From Ashinkailepas kermadecensis (taxonomy: Eukaryota; Arthropoda; Thecostraca; Neolepadidae): a stretch of 64,000 bases of DNA. The stretch is taken from the NCBI GenBank assembly GCA_034440615.1, contig JAOTOM010004018.1, forward strand, positions 147,640 through 211,639, written 5' to 3'. The translations under genes were made by a program, and so were the position numbers. The notes below the pieces were generated by a model that saw nothing but the letters and a program-made list of their open reading frames with translations, did no database searches and was not told where the DNA came from. This document shows positions 1 through 13,744 of the stretch, piece by piece. Positions within the stretch are counted from its first letter, which is position 1. Each line of letters starts with the position of its first letter.

Positions 1-222
1 CACCACAACACAGCGCCGACAAGGAAATTACTAGTAGAAAACACTAAAATACTCACAACCACCCACAACAAACGACGTCTTATTGCCTTAGAGGCAATAT
101 ACATCAGACACATCGATGCAGCTATCAACAAACAAATCAACGCACGTGGAACACTCAAACTCTACGAGGGGCAACCCCTCCCCCACAGTGACGTGTCTTG
201 CAGTGTAATACCGGAAATGTAA
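1..222 (+). pseudogene. Possible C-terminal tail of a GIY-YIG retroelement, cut by window edge
   Basis: Frame 1 is open from the first base to a TAA at 220-222 (73 codons). The middle reads RRLIALEAIYIRHIDAAINK followed by Q-I-N. A Leu-Glu-Ala core with downstream Ile-Asn-x-Gln resembles the end of GIY-YIG nuclease domains, as found in Penelope-like retroelements (family knowledge). The catalytic GIY and YIG motifs would lie off the left edge, so I cannot confirm it. It could also be the 3' end of another retroelement ORF. No host function is suggested. Confidence 0.35.
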
Positions 223-720
<498 letters not shown>

Positions 721-722
<2 letters not shown>

Positions 723-1600
723 CTTCCGGCAATTGTGCATGCCATTCATGAACTGCACACATGCATGCCTAAAATTGAACTGCCAGTCAAACGATAATTG
801 TAAGCGAAGTTTCGAGGTGCCAGTTATTCACCTGGTGACACGTCGTTAATATTCCGTGCCACTATAAATGACATCTCCAGACAGATTGCAAGTGAAATGA
901 AGACTAAGAATGAGAAGACAATGTGAACTGGGAGTAGCTTCCGCTCTCCGAGCAAAGGCGTCGTCTTGCTCCAAGCTGCATCAATTATAATGTTTTGTTT
1001 GGCATCGATTTCATCGAACTGGGTCCCTACAAACACGCTTGAGGTAGTAACTGTCGGCGACAGAAGTTCAACTCATGAAGTATGCATGTCTGCCTTTGAT
1101 CACATGCTGAGCCCCGAAACGGCACGCCATCTCGTTGCAAAATATATATTCACAGCGTGCATTACACGACGTTCTTCACCCTCGGGGTTCAAGTGTAGTT
1201 TGAACAAGACCACTCCCACTTCTAACTCAAGAACGGCGTATCGGGGAAGAATGTTATAAAAAAAACACATATCGTTGGGATGTTCGCGACGAGTAGTGTC
1301 CGAAAATCGTACAAGTTTTAAAGCTCACTCAATTTGTAGTGCTTCATAACAATTAAAAATAAGATTTTCAAAATGTTTGATATCCTAGTTTCTGATAAGG
1401 ATAATATATAAATAGCACGTACGTTGGTGGCTAATTGCATGGTCAACAACTCTTTTTCAGTAAATACTTCCTGTAGGCCTTGACTACCAGCGTAAGATCT
1501 TTTAAAGTCATCAGCACACATTGATTCTAGATCGGTGCGAGATCCGGACATGGGGTCGGCATGGGGACACGGCCGACATGGGGTCACATCTTTTAGATAT
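721..1600. other. Non-coding stretch, nothing recognised
   Basis: Mixed-composition sequence with short frames only. No domain, SINE head or TIR was recognised. At 1551-1590 a short tandem phrase (ACATGGGGTC with the spacer GGCATGGGGACACGGCCG) repeats about twice, next to the LINE remnant that follows. Confidence 0.4.
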
Positions 1601-1629
1601 AGCTGACGTCAGCATCGATCACTGGCCGT

Positions 1630-2115
1630 CCATCGACCAGCGACAGACTCGGAGCGCGTGTACACCCATCCGGAAGCCGCACCGCCCGCGGAGATTAGCC
1701 GGGGTTTTGTCCAGCACTGGCTCGACGAGTGGCGACGCCACAGGTTTCCGTCCGTCCACGTCTTGGAGCACCTCTCCCGAAGGACGGAATCAATCGGTCA
1801 GGCGACGCTCAGCCGTGAGCCAGGATCGTCCAGTGTGGCGGCTGACATCGGCCGCGTTTACCTGCAGCATGACGTGGCGGCGCGCAACTCACAGCTCCTA
1901 TCTCACGCACACTCCTACCTCGTACAACGACCAAATTCATGTTGCTGTCACTGCGGCCATCGGAACGGAAACGCAGCCCACTGCGTCTTGCAATGCCCAT
2001 CACACATCAAATACAGAGACATTCTGTACACATCTCTGTCGCATGTTCTTGGCTGTGGCTTCCAAGCTCTTCCTAATCCATCTCAACTCATCATTAGATT
2101 GCACGGCAATGTAAT
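1630..2115 (+). pseudogene. LINE ORF2 3'-end remnant (zinc-knuckle region)
   Basis: The plus-strand frame opening at 1658 encodes a Cys/His cluster at about 1940-2000 (C-C-H-C-G, then A-H-C, then Q-C-P-S-H) followed by a basic helix K-Y-R-D-I-L. A CxxC...HxxxxC cluster just before the C-terminus, followed by CP..., is typical of ORF2 in R1/I/Jockey-type non-LTR retrotransposons (family knowledge). The upstream text (Ala-His-Ser-Tyr-Leu-Val) fits the usual His-rich lead-in. No RT or endonuclease remains, so this is a 5'-truncated copy. The frame happens to stay open to 2359, past any similarity. Confidence 0.6.
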
Positions 2116-2426
2116 AAGCGAAGGAGAGGTTCACCAGGCGTCAATAGTTGTTCATCACGATATATTTTTTGGAAAGGAAGGATTCATCACAAATTATTAT
2201 TTTTTTAAATTAATGGAGCGTTCTGGCTCTGTGACGTCGGCGTTGTTGGCCGCGGTATTTTTGCTTTCCGTTGACTTCAGCGATTGCAGCCGATCCATGG
2301 CGACCAATTTTGGGAATATTTCCGGCAAGCGGTGCCGAGACATAGCACGTGTGAGTTGATGTGCGAATTACCGTGAGTGTTTTTGGTTGTTCGTGTTATT
2401 TGTAATACATCGTTGATGTTGTTGGT

Positions 2427-2618
<192 letters not shown>

Positions 2619-2770
2619 GATGTTGATCTCCACGTGGGAGGTTGGCAAGTAAAAGTTCTGACCATGCGACGCACGTGCGCTCGGACGCCGTGCGGTGCCG
2701 TCGTGTCTGTCACACCCTGGCAGTCTATATTCAGGAGACATGGTCGAACAATCACCGCACTGAGGTCGCC

Positions 2771-3109
2771 CCTCTCTCTCTCTCATCCATCCATCCATCC
2801 ATCCATCCATCCCTCCATCCATCCATCCATCCATCCATCCATCCATCCATCCATCCATCCATCCATCCATCCATCTATCCATCCATCTATCCATCCATCT
2901 ATCCATCTATCCATCTATCCATCCATCCATCCATCTATCCATCCATCCATCTATCCATCCATCCATCCATCCATCCATCCATCCATCCATCCATCCATCC
3001 ATCCATCCATCCATCCATCCATCTATCCATCTATCCATCCATCCATCTATCCATCTATCCATCTATCTATCTATCCATCCATCCATCTATCCATCTATCC
3101 CTCTATCTA

Positions 3110-3186
<77 letters not shown>
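2771..3186. repeat. Composite (CT)n-(ATCC)n-(CT)n microsatellite
   Basis: A short CT run leads into about 330 bp of ATCC tetramers. ATCT variant tetramers increase towards the right end, then a pure (CT)n block occupies about 3111-3186. The orderly rise of ATCT before the CT block suggests the dinucleotide arose from the variant tetramer or the reverse. Plus-strand frames (Ile-His-Pro-Ser repeats) are artefacts. Confidence 0.98.
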
Positions 3187-3191
<5 letters not shown>

Positions 3192-3320
3192 GCCGTCTCG
3201 ATCTCTTGCTCTCTCGTTCTCGTTCTAATTCTAGTTTTCGTTCTAGTTATCGTTCTAGTTATCGTTCCCGTTCTCGTTTTCGCTCTCTTTCTAGCTATTG
3301 CTCTCTCACTGAGTGAAAGC
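3187..3320. repeat. Degenerate TCTCGTTCTAGTTAT-type repeat
   Basis: A decayed pyrimidine-rich short tandem continuing the CT array, with TCTCGTTC, TTCTAGTTA and ATCGTTC phrases. It is probably an older, mutated flank of the microsatellite. Confidence 0.7.
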
Positions 3321-3482
3321 CGAGTGCCTTCATTGGAATTCTACTGATGTCAGCATGCCGCCAGCTCCCCAGTGAGCGCCGCTACTTGTCAGGCGATAGT
3401 GACCCAGAAGTAGACGTCGTCCTTGGTAGTGTTACGCAACACACACCTCACAATAAAAGCTTTCCGCATTTCCAGGACAACA

Positions 3483-3860
3483 AAAATGCGAGGAGAATGG
3501 GACGACTGCCGAGTTCAAGTGCGGCCGCTGGCAGCCAATTTCAACAGAAAGTTCCTGAAGTTTGGGATGTTTGCGTAGGAACTGGTGGTAATTGACATGC
3601 TCGTGAAATACTTCGACCGCAGCTCCCTCCGGTGGTTCATAAAAGGAACGCCGATTAGATTCGGATACGAGACGTGGTCGCCGCACGGAAGCGACGGCTT
3701 CTGCTGCTGCTTCCAGTTGTAAGATTGCAAGAAAGACGGCGTCGGCAGCGCCGGCCGCTGGGAAACAGGGCTGGCTTGGGTGTGGTGGAAGCCACAGAAC
3801 CGAACAAGTGTCCTCCGTGCCCTTCAGTCATCTCCAGAAATTTGTGCCAGGCATCCTGTT
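3483..3860 (+). pseudogene. piggyBac-type (PGBD-like) transposase remnant
   Basis: Read from about 3487, the plus strand gives N-F-N-R-K-F-L-K-F-G-M-F, a stop where an acidic stretch is expected, then D-M-L-V-K-Y-F and FIKGTPIRFGYETWSPHGSD with GF following. In piggyBac transposases a KPIRFGYK.W motif follows the DDE-bearing '...MVPYFGRHS...' stretch (family knowledge), and spacing and order match. At about 3770-3815 a second piece (LGVVEATEPNK) fits the following region after a frameshift. Stops and frameshifts make it non-functional. No terminal repeats or TTAA sites were found, so the element ends are unknown. Confidence 0.72.
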
Positions 3861-4269
3861 AAATTATTCAGCTTTTCCGTCTCTCAAGACGGGGTCAGGA
3901 ATGTACTTCACTGTCGGCTCGTTTATGAGTTTGCGCTGAGTGTCGTTTGCCCGCAAGAAAACGAAAAATGCTGATGTTTCGTATAATGACAAACGAGCTC
4001 CACATACATCTTCAGCCTTCAGACATTTTCCAGAATCAGAATCCACTGTACACAGGGCCCACACAAAACAATTAATTGGGAGTGGATGAAACTATTGGTG
4101 GCTATGGGACCACCACCCGAGCAAACCAAGCTCCGCCCCTCATCCAGAGGGCCAAAGCAATATTCACTATTCTAGTATGTTCACCATAGCAATATTCATT
4201 GACCGGCAACTCTAGTTGACACGAACACATGACTGCCTGCGCTCCAAGAACGGCGCTGCGGCTGGTGTA

Positions 4270-4345
4270 CCGCAGCTCCATCGCACTGCTGGAGTCCGCC
4301 AACAGCTCCATCCCACTGCTGGGGTCCCGAGCCTACAGCTACATC
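4270..4345. repeat. Left part of ~30/60-bp minisatellite, split by a hAT MITE
   Basis: Copies of CAGCTCCATCCCACTGCTGG plus a variable spacer (AGTCCGCCAA or GGTCCCGAGCCTA). The same array resumes at 4838 after the MITE. The last bases here, GCTACATC at 4338-4345, are the duplicated target. Confidence 0.9.
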
Positions 4346-4837
4346 CAGTGATACATTATACGTGAAATAGAGTGGAATATACCACTTTCTGAACACTGAA
4401 TCGACATCCCTTCCAAATAATGATAGACATCGTGCGTTTGGTGAGTCTTTATGTTGCCTTCATATTTCATTTCTAATAGTACCTTGTGGATAAGTATCAT
4501 GTTTATGCTCAACATTGCGCATCATGACACACTTACATCTCTAACACAATTGAGAACATCTCTTAGCACGATTCCAGGTAAGAGGACTATCTATGATGTG
4601 ATATGTCATACAATATCAGTTGATAAGCCTAGGTATTTTGCATCGTTATCGTTACAATAGTTATCCCTAAATTAGGTATCTGGCAACAAGCGAAAAAGAT
4701 ACACATATGAACGCTGTTGGATCAAAATTGTGTTGGAAGAACGCGCTCAGCGACATCGCTTCCACGACAAATTTCGATATCCTACTGCACTCGTTTCGAC
4801 ATCTCACACCTAACGAAAAACCATCATTTTAACACTG
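4346..4837 (-). mobile_element. Non-autonomous hAT element (family H1), perfect 8-bp TSD
   Basis: 492 bp, flanked by identical 8-bp GCTACATC at 4338-4345 and 4838-4845. Ends are CAGTGATACATT and, read inward from the other side, CAGTGTTAAAATGATGG. An 8-bp duplication with CAGTG-type ends is the hAT signature (established knowledge). No transposase coding is present, so it depends on a partner in trans. It is in reverse orientation relative to the copies at 9010, 27292 and 28983, and it landed inside a minisatellite whose units read on across the insertion. Confidence 0.93.
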
Positions 4838-5055
4838 GCTACATCCCACTGCTGGAGTCCCGCCGACAGCTCCATCCCACTGCTGGGATCCAGAGCCTAC
4901 AGCTCCATCCCACTGCTGAAGTCCCGCCGACAGCTCCATCCCACTGCTGGGGTCCAGAGCCTACAGCTCCATCCCACTGCTGGAGTCCCGCCGACAGCTC
5001 CATTCCACTGCTGGGGTCCAGAGCCTACAGCTCCATCCTACTGCTGGAGTCGGCT
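4838..5055. repeat. Right part of the split ~60-bp minisatellite
   Basis: About three and a half 60-bp dimers of the unit CAGCTCCATCCCACTGCTGG, with alternating spacers AGTCCCGCCGA and GGTCCAGAGCCTA. Two alternating subtypes form a higher-order dimer. Confidence 0.9.
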
Positions 5056-5180
5056 GACAAGTGGCCGCGACCCACCCCCACGAAGCAGGCCGGGTGCCGG
5101 GCATCGGCTCGTCGCTGCCGCTGAGAGTCGCGGCCGACGCGGCTTGAGTAGGTGCGTCACTGCACCGCCATATCCGAGCG

Positions 5181-5783
5181 GCAGTGGCGGTGCCAGGCAG
5201 CTGGCTGCGGCTGTCAGAGGAGCAGTGGCGGTGCCAGGCAGCTGGTTGCGGCTGTCAGAGGAGCATTGGCGGTGCCAGGCAGCTGGATGCGGCTGTCAGA
5301 GGAGCAGTGGCGGTGCCAGGCAGCTGGTTGCGGCTGTCAGAGGAGCATTGGCGGTGCCAGGCAGCTGGATGCGGCTGTCAGAGGAGCAGTGGCGGTGCCA
5401 GGCAGCTGGCTGCGGCTGTCAGAGGAGCAGTGGCGGTGCCAGGCAGCTGGCTGCGGCTGTCAGAGGAGCAGTGGCGGTGCCAGGCAGCTGGTTGCGGCTG
5501 TCAGAGGAGCAGTGGCGGTGCCAGGCAGCTGGTTGCGGCTGTCAGAGGAGCATTGACGGTGCCAGGCAGCTGGATGCGGCTGTCAGAGGAGCAGTGGCGG
5601 TGCCAGGCAGCTGGATGCGGTCGTCAGAGGAGCAATGGCGGTGTCAGGCAGATGACTGCGGCTGTCAGAGGAACAGTGGCGGTGCCAGGCAGCTGGTTGC
5701 GGCTGTCAGAGGAGCAGTAGTGGTGCCAGGCAGCTGGCTGCGGCTGTCAGAGGAGCAGTGGCGGTGCCAGGCAGCTGGCTGCA
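5181..5783. repeat. 41-bp minisatellite, ~14.7 copies
   Basis: The unit begins GCAGTGGCGGTGCCAGGCAG and ends TGTCAGAGGA; the period is exactly 41 bp from 5181 to at least 5755. Variants are mostly substitutions (TGGCTGCGG / TGGTTGCGG / TGGATGCGG). The unit contains no stop in any plus-strand phase and 41 is not a multiple of 3, so all three frames stay open for 370-660 bp. No domain is recognised; coding is unlikely. Confidence 0.96.
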
Positions 5784-5809
5784 CCAGCAAGTCTCGATCC
5801 AACCGCTAG

Positions 5810-7040
5810 AATCGAGCCGTAGTGCTCGGCATTCCGCACTTCAAGCAGTATCCACACTAAGCAAGAGGGCGAGGTGGCACGCAGGTGTTCGCTGTGTGTG
5901 AAATGTGTTATTCGTGTAATTGTTCGATTTTCTAGCGTATTTTTGCATTGTGTTCGCCCACCCCCTCGCCCTGCATGTGTGGGAATGATATGCAATTGAT
6001 GTGGCATTATTGTAACATGCAAATAAATGATCAAATTATGTCACATGCATCTGTCAAAATATATCACATGAAGAGATGTAAAATTAGAAACCTATTGTCT
6101 GCATACTGGATGTACGGCAGTGCAGAAAGCCGAGCTGTAGCTATGTTGTTGCCATCTCAATATTACAACAATGTACGTTTGTCGATGCTAATTTGCATTA
6201 AAGCTCTTTAAATGAATGCAAATATATCATATTCAAACACCAGAAATAGACCACTTAAATCTTGAGAACAAGCATCAGTAAAGCTGGAGATCTCTTTCCA
6301 AACCAGGGTGAAAGGGTTCCGGGTGTTTCAAATTGAATATGGAAAATGAGAAATTAGCATCAGCAGGGTAACCAAACTGAGAGGGGCCCGGACTCCGTCT
6401 CACACGGCATCTCCAGCCATGAGCGTACCGTTTCGTTTATCCTGATCAGCGCGCGGCAGCATGTGGGTTAAAAATGTACGCAACCGTCCAGTGTCAAATG
6501 AGGATGGCCCAGAAGTTGCCCTCGGGTTGTTAGGAGGAAAAACATACTTATGTGCTCATTGTCAGCTGTTCACTAATTTTCAGAATCCTGGCTTTATCCT
6601 TTCTGATCCTGGAATTTCGCAGCTGGCGTCATGTCGAACATTTCAAGAGCATTGCATGCTTCCATTTACGCCCGCCGTGTTTCTGGTGTCATCGCCGCTT
6701 CTGACATATTCGTCTGATACGATTTCCACTCTGCGCCAAAAATAGATCCTTTAGAACACTGCTCCGGATCAACTGTTCTCTGGTGTGATCGTGTGTGGCG
6801 AACGCCTGTCACCGTTCATACTTTAGTGCTGCGGGTTAAGGCAATGCATCCCGCGGGCCTCCTGCGGAAACACCGTCGCATCCCGTCGCCGTGAGAAACA
6901 TACCCTCCTGCCTTTGCATATGGTGCCCCAGAGACCCATTGATTGTCTACAGCTGTTCACCGGTCTTTTTCATCACTCGCCCGAGTGCCGTTGCGTGGAT
7001 CCTTGCAAACATTGTTTTCCGGGGGTGCTCTCGTAACACC
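5810..7040. other. Mixed non-coding sequence, nothing recognised
   Basis: AT-rich 5900-6250, then neutral. Frames at 5948 and 6461 are short and show no domain. No TIR, SINE box or LINE motif was seen. Confidence 0.4.
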
Positions 7041-7044
7041 GCCC

Positions 7045-7255
7045 TCATGACAGCGGGTGGGTGGCATGGCGGATGGCGCAGATCCGACGGGGCACTGCCG
7101 GCACATGCCCCTACCCCTCATGACAGCGGGTGGCATGGCGGCGGGCGCAGATCCGGCGCGGATCCCTGCCGGCACGTGCCATTCCCCCACATGACAGCAG
7201 GCGGGCGCCGATCCGGCGGGGGCACCGCCCGCACGTGACCTTCCTCCACGTGCCC
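7045..7255. repeat. GC-rich ~75-bp tandem repeat, ~3 copies
   Basis: The phrase CATGACAGCGGGTGGCATGG followed by GGCGCAGATCCGGC and a CCGGCACGTGCC stretch occurs three times with drift. Overlapping open frames on both strands are compositional. Confidence 0.75.
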
Positions 7256-7449
7256 GATTGAAGGGAATGGCGTCCTCCTCAAGACTTCGCGCTCCCTCGA
7301 ATGTACCGACGGCACGCCCTGCGAAGGCTCGAGTGGCACTCCAACCCCCAGAAATGTTTCTCAACCAGCCGTGCCCCTTGGACCGCCTGGGCGAGTGCCG
7401 GCAGCAGAATGTTTGGGTCCGCCTCTGCTCGCCGGTGTGGCTACCGGGC

Positions 7450-7545
7450 GGGGATGCACGGGATCACGGAACTTCCGGACGATAGTCCACGGGATCACGC
7501 AACTTCCGGACGGGATCACAGGATCAGGCACGGGATCAGGCAGCC
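7450..7545. repeat. Short tandem of CACGGGATCAC phrases
   Basis: GGGATCACGGAACTTCCGGA recurs with a CGCAACTTCCGGA variant, then GATCAGGCACGGGATCAGGC. Two to three units of about 34 bp, decaying to the right. Confidence 0.7.
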
Positions 7546-7961
7546 CGTCGCCGGGCTGCGAATTGAGCGGAAGTCGGTGCTAGTTTCCAGCCATTCGTGG
7601 ACGAGACGTCTTGTGTATCAGGTTCGACAGAACTGGGCGCCAAGCGAGCACAATATTAGACAGAAGCGCCTTTAAATCAAATAATTAGCAAGGATCTACA
7701 GAGCACTCACTTCAGCTGATGGAGCGCGGAAATCTGTCCCATACACGGGATCAGGCAGCTACCAAGCACTACCCTAAGACAGCTGAGGGGACGACCGCGG
7801 CGACATCTATTGGTGGCCAACGCAACCACTACACCTTGAAACAGCTTGTGTGACTCTCAAGATAGTTCCTTATCGTAATCTGCGGCGAATTCATTTGCAA
7901 CAACACGAAGAGAACACCGAAAAGGTCAACAAATTAGCCTGACCTCGGATCGGTGGCCTTG

Positions 7962-8142
<181 letters not shown>

Positions 8143-8571
8143 AGCACTAGAATAGGACATGCCGTTACACTTATTTTATAACAGGGAACGAATAAATGGC
8201 CGATGACTTTACCGCCAGCAATGAAGGCTTCCTTGCATTTACCAATTTTCTGGCTGAGTGTTCCAACTAAGCAGCCGGGTTGATTCCTGAAACATTGCAA
8301 ATATTACAGCCACACCCCAGACGTGGTGTCAGACATCAGTTTGCTGTCGAAAACGTCTCCGTTGGAAAATGAAACATGACAGCTGAAAATGGATACTGCA
8401 AATTACAAATATGAGTCTCAGTGCTGTATGACGACATGGAGTTCCAGAGAAACCACCAATGCGCCTCTAAGTTCACGCTCGCCTCAGACAGCACTGAACA
8501 TGAAATGTGTCGACCATGCAAATCATGAGCAGTGCGAGAACCCACCATAGCCACGGCAATATAGGGCAGTG

Positions 8572-8783
8572 GCAGTTGTTGGCCTTACGGCATCTCAACT
8601 GTGGATCACAGTGCGCCGATCTCTCACGCCGACTGGTCGCGGGCGAAGATCTCTCACGCCGACTAGTCGCGGGCGAAGATCTCTCACGCCGACTGGTCGC
8701 GGGCGAAGAGCAGCGAAGGGACTCAAACCAACGCGCAGCCCTTCGGCTGGGAGGCAAGCACCCTGCCACTAGACTACTCGCCG
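8572..8783 (-). mobile_element. tRNA-derived SINE (family S1) with internal 30-bp triplication
   Basis: On the minus strand the head has a pol III A box (TAGTCTAGTGGCAGG) near 8775 and a B box (GGTTTGAGTCC) near 8723. The body CTCTTCGCCCGCGACCAGTC then follows, and the tail CGTAAGGCCAACAAC ends near 8572. The body and tail match the SINE at 35266-35428. Here the 30-bp body segment is present three times in tandem (about 8619-8709), against once in the other copy. Intact boxes do not make it a tRNA gene, since no acceptor-stem pairing closes the fold. No TSD was identified. Confidence 0.78.
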
Positions 8784-9009
8784 TCTCGCCATACGCCAAT
8801 GGTTGTCTTCGAGATGCATATTACTCAGTCGGACTGGCGTGTTTCCCGTTCGCCAGCTGTTTGCACGCACTCATTCTGACTGCCGGCAGCGTGGTGTAGC
8901 CAATCATCGCCGTACCGAGGGTCTCTCTTCCGTTCCACGTGCCCCCGCAGGATCACAGCCATCGGCCCAATGTTAACATTTATTTTATTCTGTCTAAAAT
9001 ATTAATAAT

Positions 9010-9426
9010 AGAAGTTAAAGTTTCTCGTTAGGTGTGACATGTCGAAACGAGTACACCAGGATGTCCACATCGCCATGGAAAAAATGTGATTGAAAAATTG
9101 CCAAGTCCTGCAAACCCAGTTTTGAGACAATTGCGTACATACCACTGTTCACGCTTTGCGTGTTTTGAGAGGTACCTAATTTGGGGACACCGATATCAAC
9201 GATAACGGTGCAAACACCAATGTTATAAACTGATATTGAATAGCCTAGCACATCATAGGTAATCGCTTACCTCGAATTGCGCCACGGGACGTCCGTTATC
9301 ACGATCCCATATCCGTTATAGTGAGCATAAGCATGACATTGGTAAACGGGATACAGTGAGAAACGAGGAATGCAGACTCGACAAACAACCTATATTTCAC
9401 CCTATTTCGCGAACAATTTATAACTG
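9010..9426 (+). mobile_element. hAT MITE family H1, diverged copy
   Basis: Shares the left block TCGTTAGGTGTGACATGTCG and the right block CCCTATTTCGCGAACAATTTATAACTG with the H1 copies, with internal landmarks (GAGGTACCTAAT, GATAACG) in the same order. Ends are eroded and flanks (TTAATAAT / CATCAACC) show no TSD, so it looks older or was rearranged. Outer limits are approximate. Confidence 0.8.
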
Positions 9427-9550
9427 CATCAACCGCGCATGTGCTTGTTGTTCCGAAACTTAGGCACAGCTCGGCAGCCCCGGCGGCGACTTATTGATTC
9501 CATTACATTCAATTATTCCCGACTGGGTACAGACCAGAAGTTATGAAAGA

Positions 9551-11390
<1,840 letters not shown>

Positions 11391-11394
11391 CAAA

Positions 11395-11545
11395 ATGTGG
11401 TATCACGGACATACAGCCACTTCACTTAAAGCATGCATCTGCATATGATGCCATGTATCTGCAGATGACGTCATGTGTCTGCAAATGATGCCATCCATCT
11501 GCAGATGGTGTCATGTATCTACAGATGCCAAGTATCTACATATGC
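11395..11545. repeat. ~22-25-bp repeat of CATCTGCAGATGATGCCATG
   Basis: Five or so units of a CATCTGCAGATG palindrome plus ATGCCATGT, drifting to CTACAGATGCC. Each unit contains an internal 12-bp palindrome. Confidence 0.75.
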
Positions 11546-11942
11546 ATGTGCGATGCATGGTATGTACCCACTTCTCCCCCGTTATCACATACATTTCCCC
11601 TTCATTTTCTGCCTTTTGGAGAGAAGCTAATCTCCACACATAAACCCCACCTTCTCATGAATCACACAACGCTCCATTCACACTACAAGACCTCAACTTC
11701 ACAATATAAAAGGCAGCCAACACCACGGCAGGTCATCAGACGACATCTACTACCTATTACTCACTCATGCACCAATCACTGTAAGGCAAAAGGCAATCCC
11801 TACCCACAGCATTGACCCACTCACGGCAAGCCGACAAGTACCCCAGCCCATGGACTCGTGCACATCTGCCCATCCTTAAGCGGGACACCGACCCCGCTCT
11901 CCCACAGAGCTACCTATTCATCTATCTCACCAGCTATATCTA

Positions 11943-12335
11943 CATAAAGCTTCCGAACGTCTCGCCAGACACCGCCTACCAGGGCCTCCTCCAGCATGTT
12001 AGCTGGGGGTGGGCGTGCCCCCTCTCCAATCAGTGTCCGCTCACCATTGCTTCACCATTACTGGGGGACGGAGTCTGATTGGCTCCGGTGGCGGTCTGGC
12101 AATCACCAATAGTCGTACCCCCCCCCCCCCTCCCCCTCCCTCCTCCCCAGTCACATTATTTAGTAGAGGCTTTGCCGTCCACCATAAAGTTTCCGGACGT
12201 CTCGCCAAATACTGCCCACCAGGGCCTCCTCTAGCATGATAGCCGTGCCCCCCCCTCCAGTCAGTGGCCGCCGCAAATTGCTTTAACATTGCTGAGGGGT
12301 GGACAAAAGCACTCAGTTCCACCCAACCAATCAGA
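11943..12335. repeat. ~239-bp direct repeat inserted in the LINE
   Basis: ATAAAGCTTCCGAACGTCTC at 11944 recurs as ATAAAGTTTCCGGACGTCTC at 12183. GGGCCTCCTCCAGCAT and the CAATTGCTT(T/C)A region follow in both. The second unit is partial. It separates RT motif LPILKRD... from SSRSTIANL..., so it entered after the LINE. A 13-bp C run is at 12118-12130. No TSD was found. Confidence 0.75.
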
Positions 12336-12889
12336 TTTCCTTTCCAGCCGTAGCACAATTGCCAACCTCATAGATGTGAGCCACCTTTTTGGACCTGCAA
12401 CACACATGACGCGATCAATATTTCTGCGATCACTCAGCACCTCAAGGCATTCAGAATCACTAGAAGTCTAGCAAATTATGCAACTTTTACCTCAATAGCA
12501 AATCATTCCAAGCTAAAATTGGTGGCAATGTCTTTTTAAATACTAAATTCTTCACAACTCGCCTTATGCAAGGATCTGTGGTAACCCCCTGCTGTTCACC
12601 TCAGGCTCCAACCCAGCTCTATTCAACCTCCCGCCACCCACAACACTAGCAACATACACAGACATCACCATTTGGACATCACAAGGCGCTGACAACTCAC
12701 TAGATAGTCTCAGAAAATCATTTGATGTCATTCAAGCTTATCTCAATCCATTGAATGAACACATTTCACCCCTGAAATGACCTGAAATGTATTACTTTTG
12801 GCAAAGCCAATACGACTGACAACTGCTTCTTTCCAACATTAAAACTCCATTCGCTAAGTGGGCACAATTGCTGGGAGTCACTCTCGACA

Positions 12890-13242
12890 CAGGGACAGCT
12901 CAAATAATTTTCATGGGAACACTGCTTGGGGCATGGAGGGACGCCATTGCGAAAGTCCCTGGAGAAACGCCTTCGGCTAAAAGCCCATTGAGGTTTTGGT
13001 GTGCACTGGAGCATACTGAAGGGGTGCCTTTTTCCTTTCAGGGGGCGCCTTCTCCCTGAAAGGAATGAGAGGAATCTCCCTCTCATTCCTCTCAGATGGG
13101 CGCCTTTGGCTGAAAAATCCGTTCAGCGGGGAGGGGAGAGAATGTACTCGAGCCTTCGCGGAGGGCGCCTTCTCCCGATCAGAGGGCGCCACCTTTCATG
13201 GGAACATACCCCAGTGCCCTCCCCCCCCTGTATCCGCCCCTG
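12890..13242. mobile_element. Non-autonomous hAT (family C), copy 1, in LINE
   Basis: 353 bp; the right end is TGTATCCGCCCCTG and the left end begins CAGGGACAG. Flanking octamers TCTCGACA (12882-12889) and CCTCGGCA (13243-13250) match at 6 of 8, differing only by transitions, which fits a decayed 8-bp TSD. The LINE frame breaks off at LGVTLD before it and resumes at HLSDIHARC after it. Body contains GGCGCCTT(C/T)(T/G)-type repeats shared with copy 2. Confidence 0.72.
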
Positions 13243-13744
13243 CCTCGGCAACCCCCCCCCCCCCCCCATCATCCAAGCCTCACCTCTCGGATATTCACGC
13301 ACGCTGCACAAAACGCATCAACATCCTCTCTGAGCTCCATCCGGAACCTTCTGGGGCTCAAACCGTCAAACCCTGCTCGGATTGTGTACTTGCTCATTCG
13401 GCCCATTCTGCAATACTCGTCCATTACTTATTAAAAGGCCACTCAGTCGAATTTCAAAAGAAGAGGCAACATCTAACATCATTGTTTACACATAGCCTGT
13501 GGCGTCCTGGCGACTTCGCCTCTTCAATCCCTCGATATGTACAGAAGACAGGCCCCCCCCCCCCCCCATCCAACACCGCAGAATAGCTCTCACTGCGAAT
13601 CATTGCCGAGCCCAACTCATCGCTGAACACCCATGCACAAAAACACTCCATTTCGGCACCAACCGTCCAAAAGCCACAATAGGATGCCGCGTCCATCATA
13701 CTCTGAATCACTTCCACACCTTACACCTGTTCTTCTCCTCCAAG

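Noticed and set aside
4270..5783. CRISPR-like look of regular repeats
   Set aside because: Adjacent units without unique spacers; eukaryotic context; no cas-like gene.
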